Made by a program: the position numbers and the translations under genes. Positions 8,456-16,251 of a stretch of DNA of 32,767 nucleotides are shown one piece after another (positions within the stretch are counted from its first letter, which is position 1; each line of letters opens with the position of its first letter). Below the pieces are notes generated by a model, which was not told the DNA's origin, did not search any database, and saw nothing but the letters and a program-made list of their open reading frames with translations. The stretch comes from an uncultured Colwellia sp. GTDB lineage: Bacteria > Pseudomonadota > Gammaproteobacteria > Enterobacterales > Alteromonadaceae. The stretch spans positions 1 to 32,767 of the forward strand of contig CAJWZC010000038.1 of NCBI GenBank assembly GCA_913049915.1, read 5' to 3'.

Positions 8456-8890
8456 CTACTTATTAGAAAAAATTACCGTTAGTTGAGGTAATAATTTTGC
8501 TTTTAATGCTACTAGTTCTTCATAAGAATAAGGCGTTAATGCTTGCTGACCCCAAATAGGCTTTGGCCATTGAGCGTCGCTTTTAAAGCGAACAACATGA
8601 TGAACATGCAATTGCTCAACTACATTACCTAATGCGGCAATATTCATTTTATCGCCAGCGAACACTTGCAATAGTAATTCACTCAATAAACTTGACTCAT
8701 TAAGTAACTGTTGCTGCTGTTCCCACTCTAATTGAAACACTTCGCTGATATCGGCTATTTTTGGTACTAAAATAAACCAAGGGTAGGCACTATCATTACA
8801 TAGTAATAATTTACACAAAGGAAAATCAGCTAGCTCAATACCATCGAGTGCTAATTGAGGATGTAAACTAAATGTTGTTATTTCACTCAT
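8456..8890 (-). CDS. HIT-family (histidine triad) protein
   Basis: A 144-residue cytosolic HIT-family protein. The histidine triad is seen as QLHVHHVVR, near the centre of the chain, preceded by NIAALGNVV; the LLCNDSAYPWFILVPK stretch is the usual first strand pair. Such proteins hydrolyse nucleoside phosphoramidates or dinucleotides; the proteobacterial subfamily with this LHPQLALDG start has no firmly known substrate. AAGG precedes the ATG at a good distance. An 80-bp gap lies between it and the upstream GTPase gene on the same strand, and a hairpin terminator follows. Confidence 0.85.
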   Translation of the reverse strand: MSEITTFSLHPQLALDGIELADFPLCKLLLCNDSAYPWFILVPKIADISEVFQLEWEQQQQLLNESSLLSELLLQVFAGDKMNIAALGNVVEQLHVHHVVRFKSDAQWPKPIWGQQALTPYSYEELVALKAKLLPQLTVIFSNK

Positions 8891-8970
8891 GATTAAAACC
8901 TTGTTATGAATAAATTATTATTAAAATTAACGATTAAAGCTAACGACTATACCTTGTGATTAAAACTCAA

Positions 8971-9903
8971 TTAACGCTTGTTTTTACGGCCACGACCACG
9001 CGCTGCTTTTTTGGCTTCTCTTGCTGCAATACGCTTCTCTTCTAGTTCAGTGAAGTGAGCGTTTTCTGCATCGATAATATCTGGTAATTCAAAGGTAATA
9101 GCACCTAAGGTTTTATCACGAATTTCATTAATTAAAATAACTGACGCTTTATGTAAATCAACACGGCCACCACTTTTAACACAGCTACGTTTACGACCAA
9201 TAGCTTCTATTAAGTCTTCTTCATGGACTGGTAACTCGTTTAGTTTATAACGTTCCATGACACGTTTAGGATAAAATTTGAGTAAGTAATCAGCCGCAAA
9301 ATAGGCAATATCATCATGATCAAAAGCAGTATCTTTTACCGCTCCAGATACCGCTAAACGATAACCAGAATTTTCATTGGCTATTTTAGGCCATAACATA
9401 CCTGGAGTATCGAAAAGGTATAAACCATCTTCAAGACGAATACGCTGTTGACCTTTAGTTACTGCAGGTTCATTACCCACTTTAGCTTTTGCTTTACCGA
9501 CTAAGGTATTGAGTAACGTAGATTTACCAACATTGGGTATCCCCATTATCATCGCGTTGATTTGCTTACCTTCTTCATCTTTATTCGGTACCATTTTACG
9601 AATTAAACCGACAAGATTTTTTGCTACACCTGGCTGCTCTGTGGTTAAAGCAATCGCTTTTACATTATGCTGCGACTCTAAATAATCTAACCAAATTTTA
9701 GTACTTTCAGCATCAGCTAAATCACTTTTATTCAGGATCTTTATCAGTGGCTTATCACCTCTGATCTCAGTGATCATAGGGTTTTCACTACTAAAGGGTA
9801 AACGCGCATCACACACTTCAATAACCACATCTATTTGCGGTAATATCTCTTTTATTTCTTTTTGTGCTTTGTGCATGTGGCCTGGAAACCAGTTAATCGC
9901 CAT
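8971..9903 (-). CDS. rbgA: Circularly permuted ribosome biogenesis GTPase (RbgA/YlqF family)
   Basis: A 310-residue GTPase with permuted motifs: G4 NKSD (58-61) comes before G1 GIPNVGKST (121-129) and G3 DTPG (165-168). The N-terminus NWFPGHMHKAQKEI is the YlqF/RbgA signature. In Bacillus RbgA acts in late assembly of the large ribosomal subunit; the same role here is inferred. The C-terminus is a basic tail rich in Arg and Lys (RGRGRKNKR), suited to RNA contact. The frame is open to 9957, but the ATG at 9903 matches the family start and has AGGA about 6 bases upstream, so the longer form is rejected. Confidence 0.9.
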   Translation of the reverse strand: MAINWFPGHMHKAQKEIKEILPQIDVVIEVCDARLPFSSENPMITEIRGDKPLIKILNKSDLADAESTKIWLDYLESQHNVKAIALTTEQPGVAKNLVGLIRKMVPNKDEEGKQINAMIMGIPNVGKSTLLNTLVGKAKAKVGNEPAVTKGQQRIRLEDGLYLFDTPGMLWPKIANENSGYRLAVSGAVKDTAFDHDDIAYFAADYLLKFYPKRVMERYKLNELPVHEEDLIEAIGRKRSCVKSGGRVDLHKASVILINEIRDKTLGAITFELPDIIDAENAHFTELEEKRIAAREAKKAARGRGRKNKR

Positions 9904-9978
9904 GAAAATCCTAAGGTAACTATTACAATGACGCGATTTTAACAAGCTTTTAGCCAACGTGGCTAGCCATACTTGGAA

Positions 9979-10466
9979 TTATATTAAACTAGCTAAATAA
10001 CGTTCTTTGTATTGACGAGGGCTGATGCCATAAAATTTTTAAAACAACGGCTAAAATGACTACTATTGGTAAAGCCTAAGGCAAAACATGTTTGAGTAAC
10101 CTGCTGACCTTTTTTCAATAAATTCGCCGCTTGCTTCAACCGATTTTGTAGTTGATAAGCAATAGGACTACAGCCTAAATGTAACTTAAACTCATAAAAA
10201 AACTGGGTTCGATTCATGCAAGATATCCGCGCTAAATCATCGATATTTATATTTTCATTTATATGTAGTTCAATATAATTTAACGCGCATTTAAGCTGTT
10301 GTTATCGGGCTCTTGCTGTGAAAATGCTAAAATAAATTAACGCGTTTGCTGATATAATAATCGAATGGTTAACTCTGATACCGCGAGCGTAACCATGGCA
10401 CTTCGGTCGGAATGGTTTTCTGAATAAATGTGTACAATACGATTTAAGACATTTTGAGTTTCACTA
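9979..10466 (-). pseudogene. AraC-family regulator remnant, 5'-truncated with three further lesions
   Basis: Reading several frames together on the minus strand gives an AraC-type protein. From about 10460 the frame reads ETQNVLNRIVHIYSENHS and SELTIRLLYQQTR, then an in-frame TAA (complement 10337-10339), then FILAFSQQEPDNNSL. A missing A near 10289-10294 shifts the frame; the DNA-binding part continues as KCALNYIELHINENINIDD, LARISCMNRTQFFYEF and SHFSRCFKNF. A missing T (A run at 10032-10035) shifts it again; repaired, it ends YGISPRQYKERYLASLI at the stop 9979-9981. Both helix-turn-helix units of the AraC domain are thus recognisable. The N-terminal half is absent: the sequence runs straight into the DUF3422 remnant on the other strand. 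Target unknown. Confidence 0.75.
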
Positions 10467-11580
10467 TTGTGTAATAGATTTCAAGTCAGTTCGCCAGCAG
10501 AATCAATGCCCTGTTTTTATCAAGACTTTGGCTTATTCAGTCTTCGCTGGGAACGTCATTTAGAATATTCCACCTATACTTTTATTCGCCAAGCGCCACT
10601 AACAGATCAACCCTTTATTAAAAATACTATAGATTATGTCCCCAGTAATTGGTTTGAGAAAATGCCCGGCCAGGTAATCGCTGCCATTCATTTAGTCATT
10701 CAATCTGAAAATATTGATAAAGAGATAACACACAGAGTTGAACACTTTTTTGACAATATGGCATTAATCGCTAGCGCGCCAGTATATTCACAGGCGAAAG
10801 TATGGAGCTCATTTAAATTACATGAAGATAGTTTTGGCCGTTTTCTGATATACCAACAAGACTTATCGACTGCACAGCCTAGCAGTTTAGTTCAACAATT
10901 ATTGCAGCTCGATACTTATCGGTTAATGGCAACGCTGGGCTTACCTTTAGCACAAGAAATTAACAGTGAACTGAATCAACTCGATATACAACTACAACAA
11001 GTGACCACTTATTTAGCCTTAGGTACTGATAAAAGCGATAGAGAGCTGCTAACACAAGTATCTAAAATAGCGGTAAAAGTTGAAGATTACCGTAGTCAAA
11101 GTACTTATCGCTTCTCAGCTACTAATGCCTATTATGACGTAGTATTACAACGGATAGATGAACTAAAAGAAGAAAAAATCCCTGGTTATATGACCTTGCA
11201 AGAGTTCTTAATGCGTAGAATTACTCCTGCCGTTAAAACCTATCAAACTGCCGCTAATCACTTAAAAGATATTTCTAGGAGAGTCACCCGCGTTAGTGAT
11301 TTATTACTTACACGCGTTGACATAGGTTACAAGAACAAAATCAAACCTTATTAAAATCTATGAATCACCGTGTTCACGTACAAATGCTTTTGCAACAAAC
11401 CATTGAAGGTTTATCCGTTACCACCATCAGTTATTTGAAACAATGCTAACTGCACTACCAACGTTAAGGATTAAATATAACCATGAACTAGTCAGTGGCT
11501 TTGCTGTACCTATTGTTATTATTACTGTATTTGTTGGCACACGTCTAATACATAAGCGCTTAATGAAAGGATTACAATAA
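10464..11580 (+). pseudogene. DUF3422 family protein remnant, 5'-truncated and frameshifted
   Basis: The open part (to 11354) reads as a DUF3422 protein: LRWERHLEYSTYTFIRQ, LLQLDTYRLMATLGLP, RFSATNAYYDVVLQRIDEL and FLMRRITPAVKTYQ are family-typical. The N-terminal segment expected before CNRFQVSSPAES is missing and there is no ATG; a TTG at 10467 is only a frame limit. Near 11325 one base is lost: the next frame reads LQEQNQTLLKSMNHRV and IEGLSVTTISY. Around 11432-11436 a short deletion removes a few residues, and a third frame reads FETMLTALPTLRIKYN through a membrane segment (VPIVIITVFVGT) to the TAA at 11578. The family is a membrane-anchored protein of unknown role. Confidence 0.8.
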
Positions 11581-11712
11581 TTCAAACATGCTAACGCTGT
11601 TTACTCAAAACACCAGATAAACTATTGCTGAGTATTTGATTTACGTAATCACTAAGGTAAATATAATTTTGTTTCTCCCTATTTTTTAGTAGCTAAGCAT
11701 TAACTTTTTACT

Positions 11713-11731
11713 GATAATGATAGTCATTAAG
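11713..11731 (+). promoter_or_regulatory. Fur-box-like site upstream of rnhA
   Basis: GATAATGATAGTCATTAAG matches 16 of 19 positions of the Fur consensus GATAATGATAATCATTATC. It lies 61 bases before the RNase HI start codon. The stretch 11581-11792 has no other visible gene. It may be a leftover of a lost iron-regulated gene or give iron control to the genes downstream. Confidence 0.5.
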
Positions 11732-11792
11732 TACATTCTTTACTATGTGCATTTATCATCAAACACCTTAAATACGAGTTAGCTATTACCTT

Positions 11793-12593
11793 ATGAGTAA
11801 AAAATTCTACGTTATCTGGAAAGGCGCCCAAATGGGTGTATTTACTACTTGGCCTGAAGTTCAACAACATACTGCTGGTCGCTCTGATGCGCAATATATG
11901 GGCTTTGAATCAAAAAGTGCCGCGGAGCAAGCGTTTACTTCAACGTATACCAAAGCATTAATGCAACGTTCATTGAGTAAAGGTGGCACAACTACCGCAC
12001 CGACGTCGACTCGTAAAACGACGAGTAAAACAAGTAGCAAAAAAATTATTATTAGTCCTAATGGCCCGAGTGATGTTGAAGTTTACTGTGATGGAGCGTG
12101 TTCACCTAATCCTGGTAAATCAGGCACTGGTCTTGCGGTTTACGAGCAAGGAAAAGTTACCTCACTGTATTACGGTTTATACCTACCTAATGGCACCAAT
12201 AATACCGCTGAATTAAGCGGTTTACTCTCTGCGTTCCAAATAGCACAACACTTTATCGATAAAAATAGTGAGCAAAGCATTTGTATTTTATCTGACTCGA
12301 AATACTCTATCGACTCTATCACCAAGTGGGCAAGTGGTTGGCAAAAAAAGGGCTGGACTCGGGGTAAAGGCGAAGAAATTAAAAACTTAGCGTTAATACA
12401 GCAATGTTATGCACTGTATAAAACCATGCACACTAAAATCACCGTTCGTCATGTTAAAGCTCACGCTAATATTGAAGGTAATGAACTGGCAGACAGAATG
12501 GCTGTGCTCGCTAGAAAAAAACAACAAGAGAATATGATCCGCTACACCGAAGCGATTAACATCAAAGCTATTCTATCCATGGATTCTGGTTAG
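11793..12593 (+). CDS. rnhA: Ribonuclease HI with N-terminal hybrid-binding domain
   Basis: A 266-residue RNase HI of the long type found in eukaryotes and some bacteria. Residues 1-50 (KFYVIWKGAQMGVFTTWPEV) form the viroplasmin-like RNA/DNA-hybrid-binding domain; a Ser/Thr/Lys-rich linker (about 60-88) leads to the catalytic domain from 94. The active-site set is complete: D100 in VYCDGACSPNPG, E140 in NTAEL, D168 in LSDSKYS, and the last aspartate in GNELAD, preceded by the HVKAHA histidine. It cleaves the RNA strand of RNA-DNA hybrids. Most gammaproteobacteria carry a short rnhA without the extra domain, so this may be a second RNase HI. A Fur-box-like site lies upstream. Confidence 0.92.
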   Translation: MSKKFYVIWKGAQMGVFTTWPEVQQHTAGRSDAQYMGFESKSAAEQAFTSTYTKALMQRSLSKGGTTTAPTSTRKTTSKTSSKKIIISPNGPSDVEVYCDGACSPNPGKSGTGLAVYEQGKVTSLYYGLYLPNGTNNTAELSGLLSAFQIAQHFIDKNSEQSICILSDSKYSIDSITKWASGWQKKGWTRGKGEEIKNLALIQQCYALYKTMHTKITVRHVKAHANIEGNELADRMAVLARKKQQENMIRYTEAINIKAILSMDSG

Positions 12594-12676
12594 ATTCTTT
12601 AAACCTTGTTGTTTCTTATTTTATGTAAAGTAAGTTAACCTCAAAAAGAACTGAGCTAACATTGAGCTAAAGAAAT

Positions 12677-13948
12677 ATGCCTATTAATATCCTTATTACA
12701 CTCGCGCTGTTACTTTTAACAGCCTTGGTACTTTCTCGAATATTTACCTTACCGAGAAATATTTGGTTGTTGTTTATTGCACAGCCTTTGGTTATGTCAG
12801 CTTCACCTATTATTGTTTTTATTGGCGGCATATTATCGAGTAAAATGGCTGACGATCCTTCACTGGCAACCCTGCCTATTACTTTAATGATTTTAGGTGT
12901 TGCTGCAGGGTCTATTCCTGCAGCTATGTTAGCTAAAAATAAGGGTAGAAAGTATGCTATATATACCGGATTAAGTTGCTCTTTACTTGCCGTATGTTTA
13001 GCAATAGTTTCGGCAAAATTTTCACTGTTTGAGCTATTTTGTTTTTCTAGCTTATTAATTGGTATTGGCGGAGCATTCATTCAACAGCTTCGTTTTGCTG
13101 CTATTGAAAGTAGCTTGAATGATGAAGATATCCCCAAAATATTATCGATCTTAATGCTTAGTGGCGTTTTTGCTGCCTTTTTAGGGCCTGAAATCGCCGT
13201 AGCAGGAAAAGACTGGTTAGTGTCTCCCCATGGTTATGCTGGCTCCTTTTTATTACTCATAGTCTTTATTCTCTGTTCAATGTTAATTATGACGGCTTTT
13301 AAGAACCCTCCGGTAAATGAAAATGAAGTTGTTGGTGAGGCAAGAGAGTTAAAAGTTATTACGAAACAGCCCATCTTTTTAATTGCGGTGTGTACGGCGA
13401 CCATAGGTTTTGCGTTAATGAGTTACTTAATGACCGCAACACCTATTAGCATGCATCATATGCAAGGACATAGCCTACAAGAAACAAAGTGGGTTATTCA
13501 AAGTCATATTGCTGCCATGTACCTACCGTCATTATTTACTCCGTGGTTAGTCAAATATGTAAAACTAAAAGGGCTAATGTTAGTTGGTACGTTAATTTAT
13601 ACAATAGTTACTGTTATTGCGTTATCAGGACATGAAGTAATACACTACTGGTGGGCACTAATCTTATTGGGCATTGGTTGGAATTTTTTATTCTTAACGG
13701 GTACCTCGCTATTACCACAAAGTTATCACGCTAGCGAGCGTCATAAAGTGCAAGCTACCAATGACTTTATCTTGTTTGGCGTTCAAGCCGCCGCGTCATT
13801 ATTAGCAGGTTGGGTATTATTTAATGCAGGTTGGCACTGGGTTGTGGTAACAAGTTTACCTTTTATTCTATTACTCTTTATCGTGGTCAAGCTTTACCAT
13901 CAACATGAGAAAAAATTGTTATTGAACGTTGAAAATCGGTTATCGTAA
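12677..13948 (+). CDS. MFS transporter
   Basis: A 423-residue inner-membrane protein with about twelve hydrophobic segments and the two-bundle layout of major facilitator superfamily carriers. The loop after the second or third helix carries KNKGRKYAIYTG, close to the MFS motif A (GxxxDxxGRR type). A cytosolic central loop around 215-235 (NPPVNENEVVGEARELK) separates the two halves. The C-terminal half has GIGWNFLFLTGTSLLPQSYH and RHKVQATNDFILFG, seen in a proteobacterial MFS group without known substrate. The start ATG has no strong ribosome binding site. It follows rnhA by 83 bp on the same strand. Export of a small molecule is likely but the substrate cannot be told. Confidence 0.85.
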   Translation: MPINILITLALLLLTALVLSRIFTLPRNIWLLFIAQPLVMSASPIIVFIGGILSSKMADDPSLATLPITLMILGVAAGSIPAAMLAKNKGRKYAIYTGLSCSLLAVCLAIVSAKFSLFELFCFSSLLIGIGGAFIQQLRFAAIESSLNDEDIPKILSILMLSGVFAAFLGPEIAVAGKDWLVSPHGYAGSFLLLIVFILCSMLIMTAFKNPPVNENEVVGEARELKVITKQPIFLIAVCTATIGFALMSYLMTATPISMHHMQGHSLQETKWVIQSHIAAMYLPSLFTPWLVKYVKLKGLMLVGTLIYTIVTVIALSGHEVIHYWWALILLGIGWNFLFLTGTSLLPQSYHASERHKVQATNDFILFGVQAAASLLAGWVLFNAGWHWVVVTSLPFILLLFIVVKLYHQHEKKLLLNVENRLS

Positions 13949-14000
13949 TAATTAAACGCTATTGTCTCTTACCTTAAAATGAATAAAAAAGGATGTTTTT

Positions 14001-14237
14001 ATGAATAGTACAACAATGGTTGTTCTGATTGTCTGCGTAGTATCGGTTGTTTTATATAAAATGTTTAACAAACACTTAGAATTCAAAGCAAAAAAAATCG
14101 AGCATAATAATAACGCTGATCACAAAACTGATGAGCTAATAAAAGAAATACAGGCACTGAGTAAACGTATTCAAGTACTTGAAAGTATTGTGACTGAGGA
14201 AGGTTACCAAGTTCAAAAAGATATTAATAAACTATAA
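14001..14237 (+). CDS. Small PspB-like membrane protein
   Basis: A 78-residue protein with one N-terminal transmembrane helix (residues about 5-20, VVLIVCVVSVVLYKMF) and a charged coiled-coil tail ending KRIQVLESIVTEEGYQVQ. The layout, the length and the RIQVLE heptad segment resemble phage shock protein PspB, a partner of PspC in envelope stress control. No pspA or pspC lies beside it, so the functional link is weak. AAGGA lies upstream of the ATG. It follows the MFS gene on the same strand. Confidence 0.55.
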   Translation: MNSTTMVVLIVCVVSVVLYKMFNKHLEFKAKKIEHNNNADHKTDELIKEIQALSKRIQVLESIVTEEGYQVQKDINKL

Positions 14238-14276
14238 ATTTTTATTTTATTTTATTTTTAATAGAGTGATTATGTA

Positions 14277-14486
14277 ATGAAACTAATTATGAAAACTGAG
14301 TTTGATAATCTTAGGATCAATAGTGATCATAATTATGACACGGACAGTAATGGCGAGAAGCAAGTAGTGAAAGTGTATTGTGGTGAGCTGCTGATTGCCA
14401 AGAAAATCAAATTAAAAAAATCTGTTGGTTATTTTGGCGTTGCCACTTATCAGCAGTATCTGACACAGGAAGATATATTGAAGTAG
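14277..14486 (+). CDS. Hypothetical small protein
   Basis: A 69-residue soluble, lysine-rich frame that I do not recognise. It begins MKLIMKTEFDNL; the fifth codon is another ATG that could be the true start. The middle alternates hydrophobic and charged residues (KQVVKVYCGELLIAKKIKLK), consistent with beta strands. It lies 39 bp after the PspB-like gene and ends 4 bp before the convergent yajD stop. The snug fit between neighbours supports it being real, but there is no family evidence. Confidence 0.45.
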   Translation: MKLIMKTEFDNLRINSDHNYDTDSNGEKQVVKVYCGELLIAKKIKLKKSVGYFGVATYQQYLTQEDILK

Positions 14487-14490
14487 CTTT

Positions 14491-14835
14491 CTATTTCTTT
14501 AACATTGATTTTAGATCCGCAAATGGATTGTATGTAGCACTGTCTTGATTAGTATCCCCTGCTTTAACCTCACGTTGATATCTAGACTGATCGGTATATT
14601 TATCATGCTCATTATCATGACAATAAATGCACAATAACTCCCAGTTACTGCCATCGTTAGGGTTATTGGTATGATCATGATCAACATGGTGTACCGTTAA
14701 CTCTTTTAAGTTTGAAAATTCAAAAGCGCGAGCACAACGGCCGCAAACCCAAGGGTATAATTTTAATGCTCGGTCACGATAACCTTTTTCTTGTTGTTTA
14801 TAGTTGGCGCTAGTACCAAAACGATCTGAGGACAT
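14491..14835 (-). CDS. yajD: YajD-type HNH nuclease family protein
   Basis: A 114-residue protein closely matching E. coli YajD: GYRDRALKLYPWVCGRCARA, then LTVHHVDHDHTNNPNDGSN, WELLCIYCHDNEHDKY and a C-terminal YNPFADLKSMLKK. The two CxxC pairs (CGRC, CIYC) bind a structural zinc, and HHVDHDH with the later N and H forms the HNH active site. The frame extends to a TTG at 14850, but the ATG at 14835 is preferred because it is a normal start and fits the YajD length. HNH folds cut nucleic acids; the cellular role of YajD is not settled. Confidence 0.88.
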   Translation of the reverse strand: MSSDRFGTSANYKQQEKGYRDRALKLYPWVCGRCARAFEFSNLKELTVHHVDHDHTNNPNDGSNWELLCIYCHDNEHDKYTDQSRYQREVKAGDTNQDSATYNPFADLKSMLKK

Positions 14836-14871
14836 ATGAATATAGGACAATAAATAAATTATATTGTTAGT

Positions 14872-14900
14872 GTATTGCTAAGTACCTCACTTAGCAATAC
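14872..14900 (-). terminator. Strong hairpin after the acyl-CoA thioesterase gene
   Basis: GTATTGCTAAGT (14872-14883) and ACTTAGCAATAC (14889-14900) form a perfect 12-bp stem with a 5-nt loop, 33 bases after the thioesterase stop. There is no clean T run on either side, so termination efficiency is uncertain. Confidence 0.5.
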
Positions 14901-14933
14901 TGAGTAGTTAGCAATAATGGTTATATAGCAGTA

Positions 14934-15344
14934 CTACATATTAAGGGTATTTATTTCTACTTTAGTTTGTTGCTCTAATACTTCCAGCGTTTTTCCATGT
15001 GGGATAGGTAGCCGAGATTCAGAATCAACCTGTACAAAAACGATATCATCCGCTAAACAAATAGTTTTTTTAGTCGCTTTATTGCGCACTAAGCAAGTGA
15101 CGGTAATAGACGTTCGCCCAACTTTTTTAGTCACTAAACCAAATTCAACAACATCTCCCTGCATCGCTGGAGATTCAAAACTAATTTCACCAATATGTTT
15201 AGTCACCAGGCAGTTAGTTTCTAGCTGACAAATAGCATAAATTGCCGCTTCTTCATCAATCCATTCAAGAGCGCGACCGCCAAATAAAGAGTTGGCGTAA
15301 TTTAAATCGTTTGGCATAACAAGACGACGGGAAAGAAAGCGCAT
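14934..15344 (-). CDS. Acyl-CoA thioesterase (hotdog fold)
   Basis: A 136-residue single hotdog-domain protein of the acyl-CoA hydrolase (BFIT/YciA-like) family. NSLFGGRALEWIDEEAAIYA holds the central hotdog helix with the likely catalytic acidic residues, and the strands GEISFESPAMQGDVVEFGLV, VGRTSITVTCLVRN and DDIVFVQVD follow in the family order. It hydrolyses acyl-CoA thioesters in the cytosol; chain-length preference cannot be read from sequence. AAAGG before the ATG supports the start. It is a single gene, followed by a hairpin. Confidence 0.82.
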   Translation of the reverse strand: MRFLSRRLVMPNDLNYANSLFGGRALEWIDEEAAIYAICQLETNCLVTKHIGEISFESPAMQGDVVEFGLVTKKVGRTSITVTCLVRNKATKKTICLADDIVFVQVDSESRLPIPHGKTLEVLEQQTKVEINTLNM

Positions 15345-15668
15345 AAAAAACCTTTAGGTAAATGTGTATTTAAGTAGTCTGACCTATTATAGCACTTTTC
15401 ACGGTTACAATTGAGCATTAACTCTAATTGATGTAATGCCATTTTATTAATTAACCTTGCCGAATAAAATAACCATAAATTTTTAAGAGCAAGGCGATGA
15501 TTTTGCTATAGCTAGCTATAGGGATATCAAGCTCATCTTATTACTTAGCTATTAGCTAGACTAAGTATTAAGTTTACTTGGAGCATTAGAAACAAGAATA
15601 TTTTATATTAGTGGACTGAAGATCATAGACTTTAGGATAAATTAAATTAATTTTTTTTAGGATAAATA
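15345..15668. other. Intergenic region with a 16-bp palindrome
   Basis: No coding frame is seen. CTATAGCTAGCTATAG at 15506-15521 is a perfect 16-bp palindrome, flanked by GATGA (15496-15500) and a later TCATC, so the whole may fold as a larger hairpin. It resembles a short dispersed repeat more than a terminator. Confidence 0.4.
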
Positions 15669-16176
15669 ATGAAAAAACATATCATCTTGTTTGGGGGGCA
15701 TTAATGTCGTTGGTAAAAACTTATTACCAACGGAAGAGCTGGTAATACTGTTAGAGAAAAAGCGTTTTGAGCATGTCTCATCTTATGTTCACAGTAGTAT
15801 GGAAAAGTACTAATGAGCCTGCTGAAGCTATTACAAGAACAGTATTAGAGAACTTTGGCTTATTACCAAATATATTTATCATGAATGAAGATGAATTTTC
15901 AATGACCTTAACGAATACCCCTTACAAAACATTGAAATAAAATTTTGTATACTTTTACTTTTGTCATCATTCTATTGAACTAAACTAAGAGAAATGGCTA
16001 AATATATGGTGGGATCTGAAGTCTATCCTGTCAAAGATAAGGTATTTGATTTACATACCCCTGATGGTATTGATCGCTCTAAACTTATCGCCGATATAGA
16101 AGCTTTTTTAAAGCAACCAGCGCCTGCTAGTAATTTAAACACAGCAAATAAAATCGCTACTATACTAGATAAATAG
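15669..16176 (+). pseudogene. DUF1697 family protein, broken into fragments
   Basis: The ATG at 15669 follows AGGATAAATA and reads MKKHIILFGG, then stops because of one extra G in the G6 run near 15692-15698. The next frame gives GINVVGKNLLPTEELVILLE and FEHVSSYVHSS, matching the DUF1697 N-terminus. About 8 bases are then lost (near 15795): the frame after this reads WKSTNEPAEAIT and FGLLPNIFIMNEDEFS to a stop after YKTLK. A last frame from 15994 gives MVGSEVYPVKDKVFDLH, PDGIDRSKL and LNTANKIATIL, the DUF1697 C-terminus. All parts are in correct order, so this is one decayed gene. DUF1697 proteins are cytosolic with no known role. Confidence 0.75.
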
Positions 16177-16180
16177 TAAA

Positions 16181-16200
16181 GCCCTACCAATCCGTAGAGC
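16181..16200. terminator. Weak terminator-like hairpin
   Basis: GCCCTAC (16181-16187) pairs with GTAGAGC (16194-16200), with one G-T pair and a 6-nt loop. It lies between the DUF1697 remnant and the convergent LiaF-like gene; the T tract is poor (CTTCT on plus, TTTACTATTT on minus). Confidence 0.4.
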
Positions 16201-16251
16201 CTTCTAATTAGAATAAACTTGTCTATATTTAATTTATACTAACAATATTTG

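Noticed and set aside
9904-9957. Extended start of the RbgA-type GTPase
   Set aside because: The added residues do not match the family; the ATG at 9903 has a good AGGA site.
12667-13080. Minus-strand frame of 137 residues opposite the MFS gene
   Set aside because: Low-complexity antisense frame; the plus-strand membrane protein is clear.
15994-16176. Independent 60-residue gene
   Set aside because: It is the C-terminal part of the DUF1697 remnant, continuous with upstream fragments.
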